Origin: Gammaproteobacteria bacterium
Lineage (GTDB): Bacteria > Pseudomonadota > Gammaproteobacteria > QOAV01
Length of the DNA stretch: 5,044 nt
Direction: 5' to 3'
Assembly (NCBI GenBank): GCA_027067235.1
Contig: JALXFQ010000309.1
Location: 1 to 5,044 of the forward strand
Made by a program: the position numbers and the translations under genes. Position 1 is the first letter of the stretch. Each line of letters starts with the position of its first letter. Under the pieces are notes generated by a model. That model was not told the origin of the DNA. It saw only the letters and a list, made by a program, of their open reading frames with translations, and did no database searches. Below, piece by piece: positions 1 to 5,044 of this stretch.

Positions 1-231
1 ATCGACGCCGAAGTGAAAAAAGTCATGGCCGACGAGCACAAGATCAACGTCGAACACCAGCCGGTGGACGCCTGGGGCTGGCCGTCCATGGTGATGGATT
101 TCCCGGTGAGCAACGCCATCAGGCTGGACGCCCTGAAACCCGAGGAAAAACTGCGCATGCTGGTTGAGCGCCATGACGACGGTTCGATGGAAGTGGTCAG
201 GCTGGAAACCGGCGAAGGAGACAAAAAATGA
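1..231 (+). CDS. cusB: CusB-like efflux adaptor, C-terminal end with CusF-like Cu(I)/Ag(I)-binding domain (5' end outside window)
   Basis: The reading frame is open from the first base and ends with TGA at 229-231, so this is the last 76 residues of a longer protein. The visible part resembles the small periplasmic metallochaperone CusF. It has a histidine (residue 19 of the fragment), then the core GWPSMVMDF with Trp27, Met30 and Met32. This is the His/Trp/Met/Met set that binds Cu(I) or Ag(I) in CusF through two sulfurs, one imidazole and a cation-pi contact. Some CusB/SilB-type membrane-fusion adaptors are known to carry such a domain at their C-terminus, and a complete CusA pump gene follows in a four-base overlap, so I infer the missing part is the periplasmic adaptor. 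A stand-alone CusF-like protein is possible but less likely: no start codon with a convincing ribosome site is visible, and the N-terminal secretion signal such a protein would need is absent. The domain call is firm; the identity of the upstream part is inferred. Confidence 0.8.
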   Translation: MDAEVKKVMADEHKINVEHQPVDAWGWPSMVMDFPVSNAIRLDALKPEEKLRMLVERHDDGSMEVVRLETGEGDKK

Positions 232-3200
232 TTGCCGCCATCGTTCAATGGTCGCTGCGCAATCGTTTTTTCATATTGCTGGCGACGCTCATACTGTTCG
301 GCGCGGGCCTCTACGCCGTCAAACAGACGCCCATCGACGCCATACCCGACCTGTCCGACGTGCAGGTTATCGTCAAGACCTCTTTCCCCGGTCAGGCCCC
401 GCAGGTGGTGGAGGATCAGGTTACCTACCCGCTCACCACAGCCATGCTGTCTGTACCGAAAGCAGTCACCGTGCGCGGTTATTCGTTCTTCGGCGATTCC
501 TACGTTTACGTGATTTTCGAGGAAGGCACGGATCTGTACTGGGCGCGCTCGCGGGTGCTGGAATACCTCAGCCAGGTGGCTTCCACCCTGCCCGCCACCG
601 CCAAGCCCCGGCTTGGCCCGGACGCCACCGGCGTGGGCTGGGTCTATGGCTATGCGCTGGTGGACCGCACGCACAAGCTGGACATCTCGCAACTGCGCAG
701 CCTGCAGGAATGGTTCCTGAAATACGAATTGCAGACCGTGCCCGGCGTGTCGGAAATCGCCACCGTCGGCGGTATGGTCAAGCAATACCAGGTCGTGGTC
801 GATCCGGAAAAAATCCGCGCCTACGGCATCCCGCTCAGCCTGATCAAGACCGCCATCCAGAAAGGCAACCAGGAAGCAGGCGCGTCAGTGGTGGAAATGG
901 GCGAAGCCGAATACATGGTCACCGCTTCCGGCTATATCCAGGGCATCGACGATCTGAAAAAGATTCCGCTGGGCCTGAACAAGAATGGTACGCCCATACA
1001 ACTGCAGGATGTGGCGGACATTGTCACCGGCTCGCAAATCCGCCGCGGCATCGCCGAACTGAACGGCGAAGGCGAAGTGGTTGGCGCTTACGTTGTGATG
1101 CGCTTTGGCGAAAACGCGCAAAAAACCATCGACCTGGTCAAGGAAAAACTGGACGAGTTGAAAAAAGGCCTGCCCGATGGCGTGGAGATCGTCACCACCT
1201 ATGACCGCTCAACGCTCATCAGCCATGCGGTGGACAACCTCAATGAAAAACTCATCGAGGAATTCATCGTGGTGGTCGCTATCTGCGCCATTTTCCTGTT
1301 CCACTTCCGTTCATCGCTGGTGATCATTTTCAGCCTGCCCATCGGCATACTGGGCGCGTTCATCATCATGCACGCGCAGGGGCTGAACGCCAACATCATG
1401 TCCCTGGGCGGCATCGCCATCGCCATCGGCGCCATGGTGGACGGGGCCATTGTCATGGTGGAAAACGTGCACAAGCACATCGAGAAAACCCCGCTCACCG
1501 ACGAAAACCGCTGGGAGGTCATCGGCGAAGCTGCAACGGAAGTCGGCCCGGCGCTGTTCTTCTCGCTGCTCATCATCACCATGAGCTTCCTGCCGGTGTT
1601 CACGCTGGAAGCGCAGGAAGGCAAGATGTTCTCGCCACTGGCCTTCACCAAGACCTACTCCATGGCCATGGCGGCGGCGCTGTCGATAACGCTGGTGCCG
1701 GTGCTCATGGGCTGGTTTGTGCGCGGCAAGATACTGCCGGAGCACAAAAACCCGGTAAATCGCCTCGTCACCTGGGCCTATAAACCGCTGATCAACGGCG
1801 TGCTGAACGCGCCGAAAACCACCCTGATGCTGGCGCTGATCGTGCTGGTTATCGGCCTCTGGCCCGCCGCGAAGATCGGCAGCGAATTCATGCCGCCGCT
1901 GGACGAGGGCGACCTCATGTACATGCCCACCACCTACCCCGGCATTTCCATCGGCAAGGCGCGCGAGCTGTTGCAACAGAGCGACAAACTCATCAAGACC
2001 GTGCCGGAAGTAAAGTCGGTCTTCGGCAAAATCGGCCGCGCCGAAACCGCCACCGACCCCGCGCCGCTGACCATGATTGAGACCGTTATCCAGCTCAAAC
2101 CCAAAAGCGAATGGCGGCCCGGCATGACCACGGAAAAACTGCGCCGCGAGCTGGACAAGCTGGTCAAGTTCCCCGGCCTCACCAACGCCTGGGTCATGCC
2201 CATCAAGACCCGCATCGACATGCTGGCCACCGGTATCAAGACCCCCGTAGGCATCAAGGTGGCCGGGCCGGACCTGGCCAAGATTGAAAAAATCGGCAAA
2301 CGCCTGGAGCAGGTGCTGAAAAAGGTTCAGGGCACCGCCTCGGTCTATTCCGAGCGCGTGGCGGGCGGGCGCTACATCACCGCCAACATCAACCGCGACA
2401 AGGCGGCGCGTTATGGCCTCAATATCGCCGATGTGCAACAGGTCATCACCACCGCCATCGGCGGCATGGGCGTATCACAGACCGTCGAAGGACTGGAGCG
2501 CTATCCCATCAACCTGCGCTACCCGCAGACCTACCGCGACTCGGTGGAAAAAATCCGCCTGCTGCCGCTGGTCACCAAAAACAACAAACGCATCGCCCTG
2601 GCCGATGTAGCGGAAATCAAGGTCGCCGACGGCCCGCCCGCCATCAAGAGTGAAAACGCCCGCCTCAACGGCTGGACACTGGTGGACATCGACGGCCGCG
2701 ACCTCGGCTCCTGGGTCGCCGAAGCCCAGCGCGTTGTCGCCGAACGGGTGGAGCTGCCACCCGGCTATTCCATCGCCTGGTCCGGCCAGTATGAATACAT
2801 GGTTCGCGCGAAGGAACGCCTGTCCGTGGTCGTGCCGCTGACGCTGGTCATCATCATGTTGCTGCTCTATCTGAACTTCCGTAACTTTATCGAAGTACTC
2901 ATCATCATGGGCACCCTGCCCTTCGCCCTCACCGGCGGCATCTGGCTCATGTTCTGGCTGGGCTACGACATGTCCGTGGCCGTGGGCGTCGGCTTCATCG
3001 CCCTGGCGGGCGTCACCGTGGAAATCGGCGTACTGATGCTGGTGTACCTCAACCAGGCCTACGAAAAAGCCTCGTCCCGGGCGCTGGACGAAAACCGCAA
3101 ACTCACCGCCGCCGACATCAAACAAGCCGTCCTCGAAGGCGCCGGCCAGCGCGTCCGCCCCATCATGATGACCGTCGCCGCCATCATCGTCGGCCTCGTC

Positions 3201-3362
3201 CCCATCATGCTCGGCGGCGGCACCGGCTCCGAAGTCATGCAACGCATCGCCGGCCCCATGATCGGCGGCATGCTGAGTTCAGTGGTGCTGACACTACTGG
3301 TTATACCGGTGATTTACTTCCTGTGGAAATCGGCGGGGGTGAAGCGGAAAACGGCCAAATAA
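228..3362 (+). CDS. cusA: CusA-like heavy-metal RND efflux pump, Cu(I)/Ag(I) type
   Basis: Inner-membrane proton-driven pump of the heavy-metal RND family, 1044 aa (E. coli CusA is 1047 aa). It would export Cu(I)/Ag(I) through a CusCBA-type tripartite complex. AAGGAG at 215-220 lies 7 nt before the ATG, which overlaps the adaptor stop as ATGA, indicating translational coupling. TM1 is at about residues 14-31, followed by the conserved DAIPDLSDVQV. TM2-TM6 lie at about 344-498, TM7 near 530-548 and TM8-TM12 at about 866-1034, with two large periplasmic loops between. TM4 has GAMVDGAIVMVEN with Asp405 and Glu412, the monovalent-metal type rather than the divalent CzcA type. Compared with E. coli CusA recalled from memory, the three-Met metal site is intact (Met566, Met616, Met665), as are channel methionines 391, 403, 410, 479, 494 and 1004, and Glu932 of the proton relay. 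Odd points: the E. coli Lys984 position is Ile979, and the Met271/Met755 funnel pair is Ile271/Gly748. The frame shows no break. Confidence 0.95.
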   Translation: MIAAIVQWSLRNRFFILLATLILFGAGLYAVKQTPIDAIPDLSDVQVIVKTSFPGQAPQVVEDQVTYPLTTAMLSVPKAVTVRGYSFFGDSYVYVIFEEGTDLYWARSRVLEYLSQVASTLPATAKPRLGPDATGVGWVYGYALVDRTHKLDISQLRSLQEWFLKYELQTVPGVSEIATVGGMVKQYQVVVDPEKIRAYGIPLSLIKTAIQKGNQEAGASVVEMGEAEYMVTASGYIQGIDDLKKIPLGLNKNGTPIQLQDVADIVTGSQIRRGIAELNGEGEVVGAYVVMRFGENAQKTIDLVKEKLDELKKGLPDGVEIVTTYDRSTLISHAVDNLNEKLIEEFIVVVAICAIFLFHFRSSLVIIFSLPIGILGAFIIMHAQGLNANIMSLGGIAIAIGAMVDGAIVMVENVHKHIEKTPLTDENRWEVIGEAATEVGPALFFSLLIITMSFLPVFTLEAQEGKMFSPLAFTKTYSMAMAAALSITLVPVLMGWFVRGKILPEHKNPVNRLVTWAYKPLINGVLNAPKTTLMLALIVLVIGLWPAAKIGSEFMPPLDEGDLMYMPTTYPGISIGKARELLQQSDKLIKTVPEVKSVFGKIGRAETATDPAPLTMIETVIQLKPKSEWRPGMTTEKLRRELDKLVKFPGLTNAWVMPIKTRIDMLATGIKTPVGIKVAGPDLAKIEKIGKRLEQVLKKVQGTASVYSERVAGGRYITANINRDKAARYGLNIADVQQVITTAIGGMGVSQTVEGLERYPINLRYPQTYRDSVEKIRLLPLVTKNNKRIALADVAEIKVADGPPAIKSENARLNGWTLVDIDGRDLGSWVAEAQRVVAERVELPPGYSIAWSGQYEYMVRAKERLSVVVPLTLVIIMLLLYLNFRNFIEVLIIMGTLPFALTGGIWLMFWLGYDMSVAVGVGFIALAGVTVEIGVLMLVYLNQAYEKASSRALDENRKLTAADIKQAVLEGAGQRVRPIMMTVAAIIVGLVPIMLGGGTGSEVMQRIAGPMIGGMLSSVVLTLLVIPVIYFLWKSAGVKRKTAK

Positions 3363-3398
3363 GCCAGGCAGCCTGGAAAACCCAATCGCCAGATGCAG

Positions 3399-3416
3399 GG
3401 GTGAATGCATTCGCCC
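3399..3416. repeat. 18-bp palindrome downstream of cusA
   Basis: The sequence GGGTGAATGCATTCGCCC is an inverted repeat. As RNA it forms a 7-bp stem (one G-U pair) with a UGCA loop. It begins 36 nt after the cusA stop. No T-run follows it, so it is not a textbook intrinsic terminator. It may end or stabilise the cus mRNA 3' end, or be one copy of a dispersed palindromic repeat. A smaller hairpin, CCAGG-CAG-CCTGG, lies at 3364-3376. The rest of the 3363-3540 spacer holds no gene that I can support. Confidence 0.45.
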
Positions 3417-3505
3417 AAACAAGCTCAACCAAAGCGCAAGATCCATGAGTTCACCCCAACAGGCGTACCTTTTTTGCAACATCCTCTGTCTGTAACCCAG
3501 GGCAG

Positions 3506-3549
3506 TTCAACATGCGGATATTGGTGAAATAATCAAACCATGTTAGAGT
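3506..3549 (+). promoter_or_regulatory. Possible promoter of the toxin-antitoxin pair
   Basis: Two overlapping weak sigma-70-like options can be read. One has TTGGTG (3521-3526) and TAGAGT (3544-3549) with a 17-bp spacer. The other has TTCAAC (3506-3511) and AATAAT (3528-3533) with a 16-bp spacer. The stretch is richer in A and T than its surroundings and sits just upstream of the operator-like palindrome, which suits an autoregulated antitoxin promoter. Neither option is a close match to consensus, so the exact position is uncertain. Confidence 0.3.
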
Positions 3550-3572
3550 GGTCATAACCATGGTCATGACCA
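3549..3572. promoter_or_regulatory. Operator-like tandem palindrome before the antitoxin gene
   Basis: Two adjacent 12-bp units, TGGTCATAACCA (3549-3560) and TGGTCATGACCA (3561-3572), differ at one base. The second is a perfect palindrome and the first is nearly so. The 24 bp as a whole also read as an inverted repeat with one mismatched pair. The site ends 22 nt before the antitoxin ATG and overlaps or follows the candidate -10 region. Phd/YefM-type antitoxins are known to bind palindromes at their own promoter, alone or with their toxin, so this is the likely autoregulatory site. The binding itself is inferred. Confidence 0.6.
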
Positions 3573-3594
3573 ACATTGAGAGAAACCATACATT

Positions 3595-3828
3595 ATGCAA
3601 AAACACACAATCAGCGCATCGCAGTTCAAAGCTCAATGTCTGAAACTGATGGACGAGGTCAACCGGACCGGAGAGGAAATTATCATCACCAAAAACGGCA
3701 AGCCTGTGAGCAAACTGGCGCCCATTTCAAAAAAACCCGCGAGCCTGTTCGGCGCGCATAAGGACGAAATCGAAATTACCGGCGACATCATCTCCCCGCT
3801 GGATGTCGATTGGGAAGCCATGCAGTGA
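3595..3828 (+). CDS. Type II antitoxin, Phd/YefM family
   Basis: Small protein of 77 aa. The N-terminal half (about residues 4-45) has the Phd/YefM pattern: ISASQFKAQCLKLMDEV, then TGEEIIITKNGKPVSKLAPI, which gives the dimeric DNA-binding fold that recognises the operator. The C-terminal tail (about residues 46-77) is hydrophilic and acidic, ending DVDWEAMQ. In this family the tail is the flexible part that wraps around and neutralises the toxin. The ATG at 3595 is preceded by GAGAGA at about 3578-3583, a plausible though slightly distant ribosome site. The stop overlaps the toxin start as GTGA, so the two genes are co-transcribed and translationally coupled, antitoxin first. It likely represses its own promoter through the palindrome at 3549-3572. 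The family is clear; I give no gene symbol because Phd-type names are used loosely for many unrelated loci. Confidence 0.9.
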   Translation: MQKHTISASQFKAQCLKLMDEVNRTGEEIIITKNGKPVSKLAPISKKPASLFGAHKDEIEITGDIISPLDVDWEAMQ

Positions 3829-4223
3829 TCCTGCTCGATACCCACGCCCTGGTATGGCTGGATGGCGGAAACACCCAACTCGGCCCACAGGCGCGTAAAC
3901 TGATAGACGACGCCTTGCACGAGGATTTACTGGCCGTTTCCACCATTTCATTCTGGGAACTGGGTATGCTGCAAGCCAATGGGAGAGTACGCCTGCCCGA
4001 CCTGGCGCGATGGCGCGTGGAACTCCTGTCCATGGGACTCAAAGAAATACCGCTGAACGGCGAGCATGGTATCGTCGCCAACATGCTGGACAATTTTCAC
4101 CCAGACCCGGCTGACCGCTTGATCGTCGCTACCGCCATGCTTGCCAACGCAAAACTGGTCACCGCCGATCAGCAGATTCTCGCCTGGACTGGCGAACTCG
4201 AGACAATTGATGCCGGCCAATAG
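3825..4223 (+). CDS. Type II toxin, PIN-domain (VapC-like) ribonuclease
   Basis: PIN-domain toxin of 132 aa, expected to be a Mg2+-dependent endoribonuclease held inactive by the preceding antitoxin. The N-terminus MILLDTHALVWL is the usual start of PIN toxins paired with Phd-type antitoxins. The acidic active-site set is complete: Asp5, Glu45 (SFWEL), Asp97 (DPADRLIVATA) and Asp115 (TADQQIL), so the enzyme should be functional. I chose GTG at 3825 because it puts the first beta-strand right after the initiator Met, overlaps the antitoxin stop as GTGA, and has GGGAAG at about 3812-3817 upstream. A TTG at 3810 in frame would add only five residues of unlikely sequence. The target RNA cannot be read from the sequence. 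A decayed partial copy of this gene lies downstream at about 4468-4606. A MITE-like element begins seven bases after this stop codon. Confidence 0.92.
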   Translation: MILLDTHALVWLDGGNTQLGPQARKLIDDALHEDLLAVSTISFWELGMLQANGRVRLPDLARWRVELLSMGLKEIPLNGEHGIVANMLDNFHPDPADRLIVATAMLANAKLVTADQQILAWTGELETIDAGQ

Positions 4224-4229
4224 AATTAA

Positions 4230-4242
4230 GGAAGCTCTGAAT
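4230..4242 (+). repeat. Left terminal inverted repeat of the MITE-like element
   Basis: GGAAGCTCTGAAT, immediately after a TTAA at 4226-4229. It matches the reverse complement of the right end at 11 of 13 positions. Confidence 0.7.
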
Positions 4243-4353
4243 AACTCAAGATGGACGCACGCTGGTTAAAAGCGCCCCGATCTGCCGCGAAGTTCGCCGC
4301 AATAGAATGACTCACGACTCACTTCGCGACAAAAATCCGCCGGGAGCGGATTT

Positions 4354-4381
4354 GCGCTTCAGCCCCGTAGGGGTGAGGCGC
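4354..4381. repeat. Hairpin inside the MITE-like element
   Basis: Arms GCGCTTCAGCCCC (4354-4366) and GGGGTGAGGCGC (4370-4381) pair around a GTA loop, with one bulged base and one G-T pair. The right arm overlaps TGAGGCGCAGG (4374-4384), which is also perfectly complementary to CCTGCGCCTCA (4420-4430). The two pairings exclude each other. Confidence 0.55.
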
Positions 4382-4438
4382 AGGGACGCGCCGAGCAAAT
4401 CAAAGCACTTTTTCCTCAGCCTGCGCCTCATCCGATTC

Positions 4439-4451
4439 AATCAGAACTTCC
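4439..4451 (-). repeat. Right terminal inverted repeat of the MITE-like element
   Basis: AATCAGAACTTCC on the plus strand, immediately before a TTAA at 4452-4455. It is the inverted partner of 4230-4242, with two mismatches. Confidence 0.7.
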
Positions 4452-4467
4452 TTAAGTTATATGTCCC

Positions 4468-4606
4468 AAGCCCCCCCAGAACCCCACTCGACACCCACGT
4501 CCTGGCATGGCTTGGAAAGCGGCAACCCCCAACTCGGCCCACAGGCGCGGAAACGGATAGACCAGGCCTTGCGTGAGGATTTGCTGGCGGATTCCCCCAT
4601 TTCGTT
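4468..4606 (+). pseudogene. Truncated, frameshifted copy of the PIN toxin gene
   Basis: The DNA aligns with the first third of the intact toxin gene (3815-3952). From 4484 to about 4603, roughly 99 of 119 aligned bases are identical, including a run through CTCGGCCCACAGGCGCG. The translation starts LDTHVLAWL, which matches LDTHALVWL. One extra base near 4513-4514 then shifts the frame, and the match continues as GNPQLGPQARKRIDQALREDLL against the toxin's GNTQLGPQARKLIDDALHEDLL. The position of the toxin's GTG start is AGA here, so no start codon remains. Homology stops at the codons for ISFWE, before the second catalytic acid, and the stop codon of the minus-strand gene follows within about 10 bases. 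It cannot make a working toxin. Only a trace, if anything, of a matching antitoxin end remains (ATGTC near 4461), because the MITE-like element ends at 4451. This is best read as a remnant of a second toxin-antitoxin locus. Confidence 0.85.
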
Positions 4607-4612
4607 ACCGCG

Positions 4613-5044
4613 TCAATACCGCAGCAGGCCGCCGACCATGCCCAGTTCACGGGCTTTTTCCCGGTTGGCCGGGTCATGCACGATTTCCACCGAGCCGCCC
4701 GTGGCGATGACTCTGGCGGCAATCTCGCCAACAATATCGACATGCTCGGTAAAAGTTGTTGCGCTGCAATAGGGACAGACACGGGGCGGTTGCTCAGCCA
4801 GGTCGGCGACTACTCCGCCACAGGCGTCACATGACCAGCCGGCATGGCTAAAGCCCTGTTCCGCTATCAGGGTCTGAATGCGGTATTCCATGGCTGCGAG
4901 CACGGTGTCTGCAATACCCGCCACTGCGCGGCCATCCGGCTTTTGCATTTCACTTTCCCAGGCTGCGATGACTTCAGCCTCTTCGCTCTTTTCCGCATCG
5001 CTGACCAACGGCTGCGCGGCATCGCGCACCTGGTTCAGACTGGC
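4613..5044 (-). CDS. eRF1-like (baeRF-type) protein, C-terminal zinc-binding domain (5' end outside window)
   Basis: The minus-strand frame is open from the window edge (5044) to TGA at 4615-4613, giving the last 143 residues of a longer protein. A GTG at 5029 is in frame, but the frame stays open beyond it, so the true start is probably outside the window. The fragment begins with a charged helix-rich stretch, then the pattern GRAVAGIADTVLAAMEYRIQ, TLIAEQGFSHAGWSC, two CxxC pairs (fragment residues 72/75 CDAC and 90/93 CPYC), and the ending GMVGGLLRY. This order resembles domain 3 of bacterial and archaeal relatives of peptide-release factor eRF1 (the baeRF group), where the cysteines bind a metal and the protein ends in a similar LLR(Y/F). 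Members are thought to act in translation termination, ribosome rescue or stress. The catalytic-type N-terminal domains cannot be seen, so the function is not settled. The gene converges with the toxin remnant, and its stop lies within about 10 bases of the remnant's end. Confidence 0.6.
   Translation of the reverse strand, partial: ASLNQVRDAAQPLVSDAEKSEEAEVIAAWESEMQKPDGRAVAGIADTVLAAMEYRIQTLIAEQGFSHAGWSCDACGGVVADLAEQPPRVCPYCSATTFTEHVDIVGEIAARVIATGGSVEIVHDPANREKARELGMVGGLLRY

Larger units (their letters stand above)
4230..4451. mobile_element. Non-coding MITE-like element with terminal inverted repeats and TTAA flanks
   Basis: A 222-bp stretch between the intact toxin and its decayed copy. 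The left end reads GGAAGCTCTGAAT and the right end, on the other strand, GGAAGTTCTGATT, 11 of 13 bases matching, with weaker similarity for about 10 bases more. TTAA lies directly outside both ends (4226-4229 and 4452-4455), consistent with a 4-bp target duplication. Target duplications of the YTAR type and ends starting GGAAG are known for IS5-family elements, so this may be a small derivative moved in trans by an IS5-like transposase; that assignment is inference. No transposase gene is present. Inside are several hairpins: 8-bp arms at 4286-4293/4321-4328, AAATCCGC/GCGGATTT at 4333-4353, a bulged hairpin at 4354-4381, and an 11-bp inverted repeat at 4374-4384/4420-4430. The open frames crossing it do not look coding. 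Confidence 0.7.

Noticed and set aside
164..1204. 346-codon plus-strand open frame overlapping the start of cusA in another frame
   Set aside because: Its Arg/Pro/Gly/His-rich translation is what GC-rich genes give out of frame. It conflicts with the well-supported adaptor and pump frames.
1311..2438. 375-codon minus-strand open frame opposite cusA
   Set aside because: It is an antisense frame in a GC-rich gene, with a His/Gly/Asp/Arg-rich composition typical of such shadows. The plus-strand pump is unambiguous.
2475..3242. 255-codon minus-strand open frame opposite the cusA 3' half
   Set aside because: It has the same biased composition (His, Asp, Gly rich), no domain and no ribosome site, and lies wholly inside the pump gene.
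3364..3376. Hairpin CCAGG-CAG-CCTGG directly after the cusA stop as an intrinsic terminator
   Set aside because: The stem is only 5 bp and is followed by AAAA, not a T-run, so it does not meet the usual terminator pattern.
3451..3636. 61-codon minus-strand open frame in the spacer before the antitoxin
   Set aside because: It spans the promoter and operator palindrome, lacks a recognisable domain, and overlaps the antitoxin start.
4307..4576. 89-codon plus-strand open frame starting inside the MITE-like element and ending in the toxin remnant
   Set aside because: It joins hairpin-rich non-coding element sequence to the frameshifted toxin remnant, has no ribosome site, and shows family resemblance only in the LDTHVLAWL stretch that belongs to the pseudogene.
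4461..4772. 103-codon plus-strand open frame covering the second part of the toxin remnant
   Set aside because: Its toxin-like section is the post-frameshift part of the pseudogene. The rest lies antisense to the eRF1-like gene and resembles nothing.
3595..5044. A new multi-gene defence or mobile system formed by the toxin pair, the MITE-like element and the eRF1-like gene
   Set aside because: The toxin pair is a standard two-gene module, the element is non-coding, and the eRF1-like gene is convergent. Their proximity is better explained by duplication, decay and insertion.

Overview
This window looks like chromosomal or genomic-island DNA from a Gram-negative proteobacterium. The gene content (a CusB/CusA-type heavy-metal efflux system), the high GC content and the codon use suggest a beta- or gammaproteobacterium, but I cannot place it more precisely. 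No rRNA, tRNA or CRISPR array is visible.

Positions 1-3362 hold the end of a copper/silver efflux operon. First comes the 3' end of a CusB-like periplasmic adaptor that carries a CusF-like metal-binding domain at its C-terminus. A four-base ATGA overlap then leads into a complete CusA-like RND pump of 1044 aa. The pump keeps the three-methionine metal site and most of the methionine relay of E. coli CusA. It differs at the periplasmic-funnel methionine pair and at a transmembrane lysine linked to proton relay. Adaptor domain and pump together would take up Cu(I)/Ag(I) and expel it across the envelope. The outer-membrane channel gene is not in the window.

Positions 3363-3594 are a spacer with a strong palindrome and, just before the next gene, a 24-bp near-palindromic operator-like site. 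Positions 3595-4223 hold a compact type II toxin-antitoxin pair: a Phd/YefM-family antitoxin (77 aa) and a PIN-domain (VapC-like) toxin (132 aa from a GTG start) that overlaps it by GTGA.

Positions 4224-4612 hold no intact gene but are rich in structure. A 222-bp non-coding element (4230-4451) has terminal inverted repeats and is flanked by TTAA on both sides, so it looks like a miniature inverted-repeat transposable element (MITE). Right after it lies a frameshifted and truncated second copy of the toxin's 5' end (about 4468-4606). This part of the window therefore records a duplicated toxin locus, decay of one copy and insertion of a small mobile element.

Positions 4613-5044 hold, on the minus strand, the 3' end of a gene for a protein resembling the C-terminal zinc-binding domain of bacterial/archaeal eRF1-like (baeRF) proteins. 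It runs off the window edge. I see no convincing new multi-gene system; the most interesting unexplained signals are the MITE, the decayed toxin copy and the altered CusA residues.
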